A stretch of DNA of 64,000 nucleotides from Kitasatospora paranensis (GTDB taxonomy: Bacteria; Actinomycetota; Actinomycetes; Streptomycetales; Streptomycetaceae). Numbering within the stretch: position 1 is the first letter of the stretch; every line of letters starts with the position of its first letter. A program made the translations under genes and the position numbers. The notes under the pieces are model-generated. The model ran no database searches, was not told the origin of the DNA, and was given only the letters and a program-made list of their open reading frames with translations. Shown here piece after piece: positions 48,997-59,230 of the stretch. Location of the stretch: contig NZ_BAABKV010000001.1 of assembly GCF_039544005.1 (NCBI RefSeq), positions 1,612,001 through 1,676,000 of the forward strand, given 5' to 3'.

Positions 48997-50320
48997 GTGT
49001 CGAGGAGCGAGGCGTTTCGGGACGTGGGCGAGGCCGCCTGGTCGTGGGTACTGGACCAGGTGCGCGAGGACGACGGGCCGTGGCTGCCCGAGACGGTGCC
49101 GGAGGGCGGCACGGACGGGGCGGCACCGGCCGGGGACCGCGACTCCCTCTACGCCGGGATCGCCGGCCTGGCACCGGTCCTGGCCGAGATCGCCCAGCAC
49201 CGCCCGCTGACCCCACGGGAGCGGGATCTGGCCGCCGGCATCGTGGCCAGGCTGTCCGCGCAGGCCGGCACCCGAACGGAGGCGTCCTTGTACGACGGCC
49301 TCGCCGGGGACGCCACCGCGCTGAGACTCCTCGCGCCGGGCGAGGAGGTGACGGCGCTGCGGCGGCTGGCAGGCCTGGCGACCCCCGACGGGTGGCAGAC
49401 CACTCTCGACCTCGGGCCGGACTGCGACAAGCCTCTCGACGTCGTCGTGGGGACGGCGGGCGTGGTGATGACGGCGGTCTGGGCGCGGAGCGAGGAGACG
49501 GAGGCGATCGCGGCGACCGGCGGTGAGGCCCTGCTGCGAGCGGCGGACCGGCGCGAGACCGGCCTGGACTGGGGCATGACGCCGGGTGCGCAGTCGAGGA
49601 TGCCGAACTACTCGCACGGGACCGCCGGGATCGCGGCCGCACTGGCCGTGGCGGGCGCTGCGCTGGATCGGAGCGACTTCCTCGACGCCGCTGCCGAGGG
49701 AGCCCGCCACGTGCTCGCGGTGGGCTCGCTGGAGGGCGGGGGCTTCGTCGTCCCGCACACCATCCCGCCGTCCAGCCGGGAGGTGGAGCCGGTGACGTAC
49801 ACGTGGTGCCACGGCCCGGCGGGCACCTCGTACCTGTTCGCGGCGCTGGCGCACGCCGGGATCGCCCGGGTGGCCGGCCACGACGTCGACGACCTGCGGC
49901 AGCGCTGCCTGACCTCCTCCTCACCTCGGGGCTCCCGGCACGCCTCCGCCCCGGCTTCTGGGACAACGACGGCCGGTGCTGCGGAACGGCGGGCGTCGGG
50001 GACGTGCTGCTGGACGCGGCGCAGGACTGCCAGGTGCCGGAGCGGAGGAACACGCTGCTCACCGCGGCGCACCGCATGGGCGACGCCCTGGTGGACCGGG
50101 CCGTGCGGGACGGGGCGGGCGCCCGATGGCGCTTCCTGGAACACCGCAACGACCCGCCGCTGCTGCCCCCGGCACGGCCTGGATGCAGGGCGCAGCGGGC
50201 ATCGCGGCCTACCTGCTGCGACTCGCCCGCTGCATCAAGACCGGCCCGGACGCTGCCGTCGTGGACCGCCCGGACCAGTGGTGGGCGGTGCCGGCCCACG
50301 TGCGCAGCACCATGTCATGA
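48997..50320 (+). CDS. stand-alone LanC-like protein with three-Cys zinc site (two frameshifts)
   Basis: Reconstructed 441-residue LanC-type alpha/alpha barrel. Repeat glycine motifs: SLYAGIAGLAPVLAEIAQHR, SLYDGLAGDATALRLLAPGE, YSHGTAGIAAALAVAGAALD, YTWCHGPAGTSYLFAALAHA, NDGRCCGTAGVGDVLLDAAQ and WMQGAAGIAAYLLRLARC. Zinc ligands would be the Cys of WCHG and both Cys of RCCG; usual LanC has CHG at the second site, while CCG is the ProcM-type site. Frame breaks at about 49911 and at C5 50166-50170, one base each. No LanB, precursor or kinase-lyase gene is nearby, so it is either an orphan cyclase or a LanCL-like protein with another thiol-addition role. Confidence 0.85.
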
Positions 50321-50411
50321 CCGCCCGCGGGACGCCAGGTGGTCCGGGTGCCGAGCGCCGAACGGATGGCGGCCCGCCGAACCGAACGGCGTGCAACGGC
50401 ACGGCAGGTCG

Positions 50412-51059
50412 TCAGGGCTGTGCCGGGGCGGGCTCCCAGGCGAAGCCGTCCGGGTCGGTGAAGGTGTCGGCGGTGCCGCCGAGGACGATGCGGTGCGCGC
50501 CGGTGCCGTCGGCGGGCACGCCGAGGTCCTTGGCCAGGGCCCGGCGCTTGTAGAGCGCCAGCTTGACGGAGCCGGCCCGCCCGGGGGCGAACTCGGTGTA
50601 CTTGCTGCCGAAGCTCTTGGCCACGGCCAGGCCCCGGCCGACGTAGAACTGCTTGGTGGCCTTCATGTCCTCGACGCCGAGCAGCAGGACGACGTCGTCG
50701 ATCTCGCGGGTGGCGGGGCCGGTGTCCTTCTTGGCCGAGGTCGCGATCTTCCAGATCGTGCCGTCCGGGGCCTGGACGACGCCGCCGTAGCCCCACAGCG
50801 ACTTCGCGGCGGGCTTGAGCACCGTGGCGCCGGCCGCCACGGCCGCGCCGACGAAGCCGTCGACGGTGGCCGGACCAGACACCGTGAGCGCCAGGGTGAA
50901 CCCGCGGAATCCGGCCGAGGGCGCCTCGGCCGCCCGCAGACGGATCCGGGTGTCCACGCCGAAAGCGCGGTAGAAACGGCCGGCGGCCTCGACATCGGCC
51001 ACCTCGACGGTGACGGAACCGAGGGACAGGGCGACTGCGGTGGGAGTGGTGTTTGCCAT
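50412..51059 (-). CDS. two-domain VOC (glyoxalase) family protein
   Basis: A 215-residue protein with two VOC halves. Half 1: SLGSVTVEVADVEAAGRFYR and GGVVQAPDGTIWKIATS. Half 2: DVVLLLGVEDMKATKQFYVG and DTFTDPDGFAWEPAPAQP. The half ends carry the APDG and DPDG turns of the family. The usual metal-binding His and Glu are not obvious, so it may be a binding protein or a non-metal member. Intact; ATG 51059. Confidence 0.85.
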   Translation of the reverse strand: MANTTPTAVALSLGSVTVEVADVEAAGRFYRAFGVDTRIRLRAAEAPSAGFRGFTLALTVSGPATVDGFVGAAVAAGATVLKPAAKSLWGYGGVVQAPDGTIWKIATSAKKDTGPATREIDDVVLLLGVEDMKATKQFYVGRGLAVAKSFGSKYTEFAPGRAGSVKLALYKRRALAKDLGVPADGTGAHRIVLGGTADTFTDPDGFAWEPAPAQP

Positions 51060-51326
51060 GACCACCACGCTACGAGGCACCCGGCCGCCCACGCTTCTCC
51101 ATTCCTGACCGGTCGATCCCCGGGATCGTCCTGGTGTCGCCGCGTTCCCTTTCGACGGCGTCGAACGGGGACTGCCACCGTGCCGCTCCTGCTCCAGGTG
51201 GAGGACGTGAGTGGTGATCGGCTTCCCACCGACGCAGGCTGGTCAGTACCCGCCCGGACTCCCGGGGGGGCGTTGCCAGGTGTTTCTGCCGGTCGGGCCG
51301 ACGGGCAGTCAGAGATACGGACTCAC

Positions 51327-52968
51327 ATGGTGGAACAGGGAATGGCCCCGGGCTGCCCGCCACCCTTTCACGGGATCGGCCGGTCGGTACGGAGATGGGC
51401 GCAGCACCGGTTCACGCGGGCGCGCTCCCGGGGCGGGCCGGCCGGGGCAGCTGTCGCCGCAGGTGTGCTGGCGCTCGTGGGCGCGGCGGCCCCGGTACCG
51501 GCCGGTGCCGCGTCACCGACCGTCCGTGAGGGCGTGTCAGCCGGTCCGGCGCGGTTCGTGCCCGGCGCCTGCCCGCAGACGGCGGATCCGGTCCCCGGGC
51601 GGTGCGGGTTCCTGGAGGTGCCCGAGAACCGGGAGCGGCACGGCGGGCGGACCATTCGGCTGGCCGTCGCGATCATCCCGGCCGCATCGGCGAGGCCGGC
51701 CGCCGAGCCCGTGGTGTTCATGGAGGGGGTCCCGGCGGCGACGCGTTCGGGAGCATCCCGTTCCTGATCGGTTCCGGGGTGAACCGGGACCACGATCTGA
51801 TCGTCATGGCCCAGCGGGGCACGCTCCACGCGCAACCGAACCTCGCCTGCCCCGAGATCGACCGCTTCGGCGCGAAGGCCGTGGGGCTGGTCTACGACGC
51901 GCCGTCGACCGGGCGGCGGCTGGTGCGCGCGGCGAAGGAGTGCCGGGACCGTCTGGCGGCCGGCGGAGTCGAACTGAGTGCCTACAACACCACGGAGAAC
52001 GCCGCGGACTTCGCCGACCTGCGCAAGGCGCTGGGCGTCGAGCGGTGGAACGTCTACGGGTACTCGTACGGCACCGACCTGGCTCTCACCTACCTGCGGC
52101 TGCACCCCGAGGGGATCCGCTCGGTGGCGATCGACTCGGTCGCACCTCCGCAGGTCGTGAGCCTGCCGTGGACGTGGGACAGCGCCCGGGAGGGGATCGG
52201 CGCGATCCTCGCGGCGTGCGCGGCCCAGCCCGCCTGCCAGAGCCGCTATCCGAACCTCCCGGACGTGCTGACGGAGCAGGTCCGGCGGCTGGAGGCGCAC
52301 CCGCTGAGGCTGACGGCGCAACCGCCGGCGGGCGGGACACCGGTGGAGGTCGTCCTCGACGGGGGCGCGCTGGTGAATCTCCTGGTCGCCAATGCCGTCA
52401 AGGCCGTCGACGTCCCGGCGGCACTCGACGAACTCGCCCACGGAAACCCGGAGCGCTTCGCCCGGGCCCAGGCCGCCGGCGCGACGCCCGTCGTCGGCGA
52501 GTTCGCCCATGGCCTGACGCAGTCGGTGGCCTGCAGCGAGTGGGTGCCGGGCTTCTCCGAGTCCGACCTGCTGGCGGCGGGGCGCCGGGCCTTCCCGGGT
52601 GGCCGGACTCCGTCCTGGCCCAGGCACCGCAGCTTCCCTTCGAGCACGACGTCTGCCGGGTCTGGAACGTCCCGGACCGCACCGCCGTCCAGCGCGTGAC
52701 CACCCGCAGCACGGTACCGGCGCTCATCGTCTCCGGGAGCTTCGATGCGAAGACCGGGGCGAGCTGGGGCCGGTACACGGCCCGGACGCTGCCCCGGTCG
52801 ACCGCCGTGCTGATTCCCGGGATCGGCCACTGGGTGGTGCCCCAGTCACCCTGCGCGCAGAGCGTCCTGGCCTCCTTCCTGGCCCGTCCGACCGCGCCCG
52901 ACACCACCTGTGCGGCAGGACTCACCCCGCAACCGTTCACCATCACCCCCGAGCCGGAGACCGCATGA
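51327..52968 (+). CDS. secreted alpha/beta hydrolase, tripeptidyl aminopeptidase-like, paralogue 1 (two frameshifts)
   Basis: Reconstructed 547-residue secreted hydrolase. N-terminal signal region AGAAVAAGVLALVGAAAPVP to AGAASPT, mature start ARFVPGACPQTADPVPGRCG. The nucleophile elbow is GYSYGTDLAL (Ser), the acid Asp is in VSGSFDAKTGASWG and the His in IPGIGHWVVP. This is the SlpD/SlpE-tripeptidyl aminopeptidase pattern with the C-terminal TAP domain. Frame breaks: G5 at 51725-51729 and GGG at 52597-52599, one base each. The stop overlaps the start of a close paralogue, so the pair is co-translated. Releases N-terminal peptides or acts as an esterase outside the cell. Confidence 0.85.
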
Positions 52969-54557
52969 TGTCCGTCCGCCCACCCCACCACCGACGCTCC
53001 GTGCGACGGCTCCGGACCGCGATCGCCGGGGCCGCGACCGGTGTCCTCCTCCTCGGCCTCGCCACGCCGCCCGCCCACGCCGGGGACGGCACCGAGGCGC
53101 AGCTCGGTACGACCGCCCGAACGGCCGGCCACGCCCGCTTCGAACCCGGCCCGTGTCCGAGGACGGCGGATCCGATCCCCGCCCTCGGGCAGGCCCGCTG
53201 CGGGACGCTGACGGTGCCGGAGAACCGTTCGCAGCGCGGGGGACGGATGATCACCCTCGGGGTCGCGATCGTGCCGGCGGCCGCGAGCCGGCCGACGCGC
53301 GACCCGATCGTGTGGTTCGCCGGCGGGCCCGGCGACGACGCGGTCTCCGAGATTCCGCTGGCGCTCAACGGCGGTCTGAACCGCGATCGCGACGTCATCT
53401 TCATGTCCCAGCGCGGGACGTACTCGGCCGACCCGGCCCTCACCTGCCCGAACATCGACCAGTTCAACGCCGACGCCCTCGGCCTCGTCTACGGTGCGCC
53501 GTCCACCGGGCGCCTGCACGTCGAAGCGACGCGCACCTGCCACGACCGGCTGGTGGGGCTCGGGGCCGACCTGAGCGCGTACAACAGCACCGAGAGCGCC
53601 GCCGACTACGCGGACCTGCGCGTCGCGCTGGGCATCAAGCAGTGGAACGTGTTCGGCATCTCCTACGGCACCGACCTGGCCCTCCTCTACATGCGCGAGC
53701 ACCCGGACGGCATCCGGTCGGTGGGCATCGACGGCGTACTGCCGCCCTCCCTCGCCGGCGGAGCCGTCACCTGGAAGGCCGCCCAGGAGGGCTTCGACGG
53801 CATCTTCGACGCCTGCGCGCAGCAGCCCGCCTGCAACGACCGCTACCCGCACCTGAAGACCACCTTCGAACGCCTCGTCCGTGAACTCGAGGCCCGACCG
53901 GTCACCACCACCGTCACCGTGCCGGACCGACCGGAGCCGGTGAAGGTCGTGCTGGACGGCGGCACCCTGGTGAACTGGCTGACCTTCGCCAGCCACCTGG
54001 CCGCCGGAGTACCCCGCTCCATCGACGAGCTGGCCCATGGCAACCCGCAGCGGATCGCCGAGCAGCTGGCGGGCGGCAAGCTCAGCCCCCAGGCCATCGG
54101 CAGGCTCTCGCACGGACTCGCCTACGGCGTCTTCTGCAGCGAGTGGACCCCGTACGAGACCGAGGCCGACGTGCTCCGCGCCGGGCGGCGCGCGTTCCCG
54201 TCGTTCCCAGAGTCGGTGCTGGCCAACGCACCGGGGCTCGCGTGGCTCCACGCGGACTGCCGGGCCTGGGACGTCCCCGCAGCCCCGCGCTCGGTCCGGG
54301 ACGTGACGCACAGCGACATCCCGACCCTCGTCCTGTCGGGCGGCTTCGACTCCCAGACCGCGCCGAGCAGCGGCCCGTACGCCGCCCGCACACTGCGCCG
54401 GTCCACCGAGGTCACCATCCCCTGGGTCGCCCACGTGGTCTTCGCCGACTCCCCCTGCGCCCAGTCGATCACCACCTCCTTCTTCGACACCCCGACCGCA
54501 CCCGACACGGCCTGCCTCTCCGGCCTCCGGCCGCCCGCATTCGACATCGCGCCCTGA
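52965..54557 (+). CDS. secreted alpha/beta hydrolase, tripeptidyl aminopeptidase-like, paralogue 2
   Basis: Intact 530-residue paralogue of the gene before it. Signal peptide RRLRTAIAGAATGVLLLGLA ending near PAHAGDG; mature part ARFEPGPCPRTADPIPALGQ; GGPGDDAVSEIPLAL gives the oxyanion loop; FGISYGTDLAL holds the nucleophile Ser; LVLSGGFDSQTAPSSGPYAA the Asp; and VAHVVFADSPCAQSITTSF the region where the His is expected. Tandem duplication of secreted peptidases is common in streptomycetes. Its last 89 bases are overlapped by a leftward truncated GNAT frame. Confidence 0.9.
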   Translation: MMSVRPPHHRRSVRRLRTAIAGAATGVLLLGLATPPAHAGDGTEAQLGTTARTAGHARFEPGPCPRTADPIPALGQARCGTLTVPENRSQRGGRMITLGVAIVPAAASRPTRDPIVWFAGGPGDDAVSEIPLALNGGLNRDRDVIFMSQRGTYSADPALTCPNIDQFNADALGLVYGAPSTGRLHVEATRTCHDRLVGLGADLSAYNSTESAADYADLRVALGIKQWNVFGISYGTDLALLYMREHPDGIRSVGIDGVLPPSLAGGAVTWKAAQEGFDGIFDACAQQPACNDRYPHLKTTFERLVRELEARPVTTTVTVPDRPEPVKVVLDGGTLVNWLTFASHLAAGVPRSIDELAHGNPQRIAEQLAGGKLSPQAIGRLSHGLAYGVFCSEWTPYETEADVLRAGRRAFPSFPESVLANAPGLAWLHADCRAWDVPAAPRSVRDVTHSDIPTLVLSGGFDSQTAPSSGPYAARTLRRSTEVTIPWVAHVVFADSPCAQSITTSFFDTPTAPDTACLSGLRPPAFDIAP

Positions 54558-54921
54558 CCTTCGCCTCGCGACCGGACTCCAACACCTCGGGCAGTACCGA
54601 CCGCAGCAGCGCGGTGCCGATCCCGCGCCGCCGCAGCTCGGGGTGGACGCACACCTCGACGTTGGCGATGCCGTCGTTCGGCGCCTCGGGCAGCGACAGC
54701 CGGACCGTGCCGGCCGGCCGCCCGTCCAGGTGGCCGGCCCAGACCCGGCCCGGCCCCTCGTGCACCGGCGGGGTGCGCAGCCGGCCGATCGCGCCCTCCC
54801 TCGTCAGCGGCGGGTCCTCGGGGAAGTCGACGGCCCAGGCTGCGGCCCGCATCAGGTGGTAGCCGTCCAGGGTCTCCTCGGTGGCGTGGTGCGGATCGAG
54901 CGGCTGGATGTCGAGGGTCAC
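54469..54921 (-). pseudogene. GNAT acetyltransferase, 3' truncated
   Basis: Starts at GTG 54921 after AAGGGAGAA and reads TLDIQPLDPHHATEETLDGY, GRVWAGHLDGRPAGTVRLSL, VEVCVHPELRRRGIGTALLR, i.e. a GNAT fold up to the acetyl-CoA-binding RRxGxG. About 20 residues later (after VLPEVLESGREAKV) it enters the opposite strand of the hydrolase gene and continues with Arg/Cys-rich nonsense. The last beta-strands of the GNAT fold and the second domain usual for this family are missing. It looks like a remnant left by the arrival or duplication of the hydrolase genes. Confidence 0.6.
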
Positions 54922-55050
54922 CGGTTCTCCCTTGCCTGTGGATCGACTGCCCGTGGATCGACGACCCATCATGCCGCCCGGGCCGTCCCACGGGTCCACG
55001 GGCTGCGGCAACGCCGGTACCGTCGAACGGATCCGGGTACGCTCACCGGC

Positions 55051-55778
55051 ATGTCCGGCTCTGCGCTGTCCTTTGGTTCCGCCGCCCGCCTGTACGACTC
55101 GATCCGGCCCACCTACCCGGTGCGGGCGGTCACTTGGGCCGTCGGCGCCGAGCCGGTGCGGGTACTCGATCTGGGGGCGGGCACCGGGCTGCTGGCCGGT
55201 GCCCTGCGCGCCGTCGGCCACGAGGTGATCGCGGTCGAGCCCGACCGGCAGATGCGCGCCGTGGCCGCCGAACGTCACCCGGGCACGCAGGTGCTCGCCG
55301 GCAGCGCCGAGGACATCCCGTTGCCGGACGAGTCCGTCGACGCCGTCGTCGTCGGACAGGCCTACCACTGGTTCACCCCGCAGGACGCACTGCCGCAGAT
55401 CCACCGGGTGCTGCGCAAGGGGGCGCCTTCGCTGCGCTGTGGAACATCCGTGACGATCGGACCCCGTGGGTGGCGGCGCTGTCCGGCATCGTCGGCACCG
55501 AGGGGTACGGCCTGGAAAGTGCCTGGCAGTACGGTCCGGTGACGCCGTGGTTCACCGAACCCGAACGTGGTCTGGTCGAGCACTCGGTGACCGTCCCGAC
55601 GGATCGGCTGATCGACCTGGTGCGGTCCCGCTCCTCCTATCTGACCGCCGACGCCGCCGAACGGGCCCGCCTGGACCGGGAGATCGGCGAGTTGGCCGCC
55701 ACCGAGCCGGCCCTGGCCGGCCGCGACAACGTCGAGATGCCCTACCGGACTTGCGTCTACCGGATGCGGCGGATCTGA
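55051..55778 (+). CDS. class I SAM-dependent methyltransferase (one frameshift)
   Basis: Reconstructed 242-residue methyltransferase of the methyltransferase_11 type. AARLYDSIRPTYPVRAVTWA, motif I VRVLDLGAGTGLLAGALRAV, acidic motif VIAVEPDRQMRAVAA, DIPLPDESVDAVVVGQAYHW and QIHRVLRKGGAFAALWN are clear. A G5 run at 55419-55423 needs one base to join RKG to GAFAALWN. Divergent from the GNAT remnant. Substrate unknown. Confidence 0.87.
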
Positions 55779-56319
55779 TCCGCGCCCGGGCCATCACCCG
55801 GGCCGTAGCACGGATCCACCCGTGATCTCGACAACTTCCTTCAAAGAAAGCCCTCTTGAGTGAATCCGCTGCCGGATGCCCGCGGGGCGGCCCCTCGGAG
55901 GGCCAATCTTTCGAGTGCGAACGGGGCGCCGGCCATCCGGCCCAAGGCGTGAAATGACCGACATCGCATCGCTTTTGACGTTCAGTCGGAATCGTCCCTG
56001 CGGACTATGCTGCTGCCCCCAGCCCGGCCCGCCGCGCCGTCGTCGCACCGGTCCCCGTACTCCTCCCACTGCTTGAGGACGCTGATGCTTCGTGCCGGAT
56101 CGTCACTCGCAAGGCGCACCTCGCCCCACCGCACCCGTCCGGCTCCTGCCTCCGATCGTGACCGTGGCAGCCGCTGACATCGCCACCCCGGCGGTCCGTG
56201 CGGCGGGAGGCCGAGCACAGGGATGTGGCCGGCGGCCTTCCACGAAGGGGTGAACGACCAGACGTGGGCCGACAGAACGATCGGCCGCACCAGGGCAGAG
56301 TCGGCAGGGAAGGCGAGCA
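55779..56319. other. 541-base intergenic region upstream of the roadblock gene
   Basis: No supportable gene. It includes a less GC-rich stretch (about 55820-55990, with TTTTGACG at 55974-55981) that may hold promoters for the roadblock gene. Frames on both strands here are Arg/Pro-rich and lack starts with ribosome binding sites. Confidence 0.5.
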
Positions 56320-56745
56320 ATGATTCGGCAGCGGACCAACATGGACTGGATGCTCAAGGAGCTGGCAGAGGGCGTGCCGCACGCCCGCCACGTCATCGTG
56401 CTCTCCGCCGACGGTCTGCGGATGGCCCAGTACGGCACCGAGCCCGACACCGCCGACCGCCTCGCCGCCGCCTGCGCCGGGCTGCAGAGTCTGGCCACCG
56501 CGGTGGGACACGAGTTCCCGCACGGCGACGGCCGGATGCGGCTCGTCGTGATCGAGGTCGGCGGCGGATTCTTCTACCTGATGGCGGCCGGCTCCCGCGC
56601 CTACCTCGCGGTACTGGCCGACGAAGGTGTGGACGCCGGGCTGGTGGGCCAGCGGATGCGGGAGCTGGTCGCACGGATCGGCGAACACCTCGACACACCT
56701 CCGCGCAACGGCGAGCAGGTCGCGCGAGCGCAGCCGATGCCCTGA
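56320..56745 (+). CDS. cvnB: roadblock/LC7 domain protein (conservon CvnB-like)
   Basis: A 141-residue protein. MDWMLKELAEGVPHARHVIV, LSADGLRMAQYGTEPDTADR and MRLVVIEVGGGFFYLMAAGS give the roadblock fold of CvnB proteins. In Streptomyces conservons CvnB sits with a sensor kinase (CvnA), a DUF742 protein (CvnC), a Ras-like GTPase (CvnD) and often P450s; here only the following P450 gene is present. AAGGCGAG precedes the ATG. It likely binds or regulates a small GTPase encoded elsewhere. Confidence 0.87.
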   Translation: MIRQRTNMDWMLKELAEGVPHARHVIVLSADGLRMAQYGTEPDTADRLAAACAGLQSLATAVGHEFPHGDGRMRLVVIEVGGGFFYLMAAGSRAYLAVLADEGVDAGLVGQRMRELVARIGEHLDTPPRNGEQVARAQPMP

Positions 56746-56901
56746 CGGCCCGGATGCCCGGCCGGTGCGACAGCTCGGCCCGGTCCGCGGGGTGACCTCC
56801 ACAGCCGCACTGCCCTCCTCTTCCTTCCTCCCACTGCAGTCCTGCCCCTCCCCCGCTTTCCTCCCTCTCGACGACCGCCTCGTGCCGACCCCGGAGCCAC
56901 C

Positions 56902-58391
56902 GTGACCAGCCCGTTCCCCGACGACACCGCCCCCACCCCGCCCCCGGGTGCCCCGCCCACGGACTTCCCGCCGAAGGGCTCGCGGCCGGCGGCCTTCGAC
57001 GCCTCCACGGACCGGAGGCCGAGGCCGATCCGGCGGGCCTCTACGAGAAACTCCGCGCCGAGTACGGCGAGGTGGCGCCCGTACTGGTGCACGGCGACCT
57101 CCCGGCGTGGCTGATCCTCGGGCACTCCGCGAACCTCACCGCCATGCGTACGCCGTCCCGCTTCTCCCGGGACTCCCGCCGCTGGACGGCATTCCAGGAG
57201 GGACTGGTCGCAGCGGACTCGCCGCTCATGCCGGTCATCGCCTGGCAGCCGCTGTGCGTGTTCGCGGACGGCGAGGAACACCGGCGTCTGCGCGCGGCGG
57301 TCACCGACGGCCTGAACCGCCTCGACCGGCGCGGGATCCGGCGCCACGTCACCCGCTACGCCGACCAGCTGGTCGAGGAGTTCGGCCCCTCCGGCCGGAC
57401 CGATCTGGTGACCCGGTTCGCCGAGCGGCTGCCGATGCTGGTGATGACGGAGCTGCTCGGTATGCCCGAGGAGTACGGGCCCCGGCTGGTCGACGCCGCC
57501 CGCGACATGATCAAGGGCACCGAGACGGCCGTCGCGAGCAACGACTACATCGTGGACGTACTGCGCCGGACGATGGAGCGCAAGCGGGTGACACCCGGCG
57601 CCGACCTGGTGACCTGGCTGATGCAGCACGAGGCCGGACTCACCGACGACGAGGTGATGGAGCATCTGCGGACAGTCCTGCTCGCCGCGAACGAGACGAC
57701 CGTCAATCTGATCTCGGACACCCTGATGATGGTCCTCACCGACCAGCGTTTCCGCGCCCACCTGGCCGGCGGCCAGATGACCCTGCCGGACGCTCTGGAC
57801 CAGGTCCTCTGGGACTCCCCGCCGTTCCTGCTGATGGCGGGCCGCTGGGCCACCGGCGACACCGAACTCGGCGGCCGGCAGATCAAGGCCGGCGACATGC
57901 TCCTGCTCGGCCTGGCCGCCGGAAACGTCGATCCGGCCGTCCGCCCCGACCTGTCGAAACTGCTCTCCGGCAACCGCGCCCACCTGTCGTTCGGCAGTGG
58001 CCCGCACGAGTGCCCCGGCCAGGACATCGGCCGGGCCATCGCGGAGACCGGCATCGACATCCTGCTGACACGCCTGCCGGACCTCCAGCTCACCGTGGCC
58101 GAACCCGAATTGACCTGGACGTCGTCCTGGCTGGCCCGACACCTGGTCGAGCTGCCGGTGCATTTCACCCCGCCGACCGCCAAGGCGCCGGCCGCCGCCG
58201 AACCCACTGTCCCCACGACCCGACCGGCAGCAGCGGCACCGGTCACACCGTCCGCGACACCCACCGCGCAACCGGCGTCCCAGCCGCCCGCCCAGCCGCC
58301 GGCGGCGCCAGAAGCCGGAGCCCAGGGCGTCACCGTGCCCCGGCAACTGCGCGGCTGGTGGCGCACCTTGACCGGGAGGTTCCGGCGCTGA
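56902..58391 (+). CDS. cytochrome P450, CYP157-like, without the ExxR motif (one frameshift)
   Basis: Reconstructed 496-residue P450. The heme loop is FGSGPHECPGQDIGR (about residue 370), the I-helix LLAANETTVNLISDT. The K-helix position reads ALDQVLWDSPPFLLMAGRWA, where the near-universal ExxR is replaced by DQVLW; conservon-linked CYP157 enzymes are known to lack ExxR (EQSLW in S. coelicolor CYP157C1). A C-terminal Ala/Pro-rich tail of ~60 residues ends RQLRGWWRTLTGRFRR, perhaps a membrane or protein contact. One base at 57012-57013 joins FDASTD to PEAEADPAGLYEKL. Co-directional with the roadblock gene, 156 bases apart. Confidence 0.88.
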
Positions 58392-58493
58392 CGCCGGCTG
58401 TCCCGTCCGGGACGAGCCGTGGGAGGCCGTCCGCACGCCTGGCGGTCCCGCCCCCGGTCGCTGCCCGGCCGGGCGGGCGGGTCCGTCCGGCGG

Positions 58494-59173
58494 CTACCCG
58501 GCGGGCCCGCCGGCCGACCGCACCAGGTGGGCGTAGACCACGACGTTCCCCTGGTAGCCGGTGGCCTTGGTGTAGCCGCCGCCGCACGTGATCACACGCA
58601 ACTCAGGACGGCCGGCGGCGCCGTAGACGCGGCCACTGGGGAAGTCGGCCTTCCCGTAGACCTCGATGGCGTCGATGGCGAACACGGCGGTGCTCCCGTC
58701 CGCGCGTGCGAGGTCGATGAGGTTGCCTCGGTGGAGTGCACCGAGGTCGTAGAAGACGGCGCGCCCCGCCGTCGTGTCGACATGGCCGACGACGACCGAT
58801 GTTCCGGTACTCCCGGGGGTGACGCTCCCCCGTACCAGCCTGCCAGATTTCGGTCGGTGGCCGACGGCGGCTCCGGGCCTCCGCTCGCGCCCAGGCCCAC
58901 CTCGGCGACCGGCGCGTCGACACCGATCACCGGGATCCGGATCCGCGTGGGCCTGGACCATCCCAGCGGCGCCGGGTCCGGCGGTGCGGCCGGTGCCGCG
59001 GCCGTCGACGGCGCGGAGGACGGGTCGGGTGCACCCTGCCAGGAGTCGGCCGCGGACGGACCGGGCGGGGCCTGCGTCCGGGTGCCCTCATGCACCAGCC
59101 AGGAGCCGAGGCAGACGGCGGCGCCTGCCGCAACGAGGGCCGCACGGGCGGCGGGCGTCAGTGGTCGTCGCAC
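58494..59173 (-). CDS. class F sortase (one frameshift)
   Basis: Reconstructed 226-residue sortase. An N-terminal membrane anchor (ARAALVAAGAAVCLGSWLVH) precedes a Pro/Ala-rich spacer. The catalytic domain starts TRIRIPVIGVDAPVAEVGLG, with the catalytic His in VVVGHVDTTAGRAVFYDLGA and the Cys in LRVITCGGGYTKATGYQGNV. A C5 run at 58826-58830 needs one base to join GWYGG to SVTPGSTGTS. GTG 59173 is preferred because GGAGAG lies nine bases before it. Anchors or processes a surface protein; the next gene is the obvious candidate substrate. Confidence 0.86.
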
Positions 59174-59230
59174 CGTCGGCACCTCTCCGGTCGCTCCGAA
59201 CCCGTGGCCGCAGGACGGCCCAGGACCTGA

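Noticed and set aside
45133..49881. Very long minus-strand open frame of about 1580 codons opposite GH81 and the following genes
   Set aside because: Open only because high-GC codons rarely give stops in this antisense frame; the translation is Gly/Val/Arg-rich repeats mirroring the sense gene.
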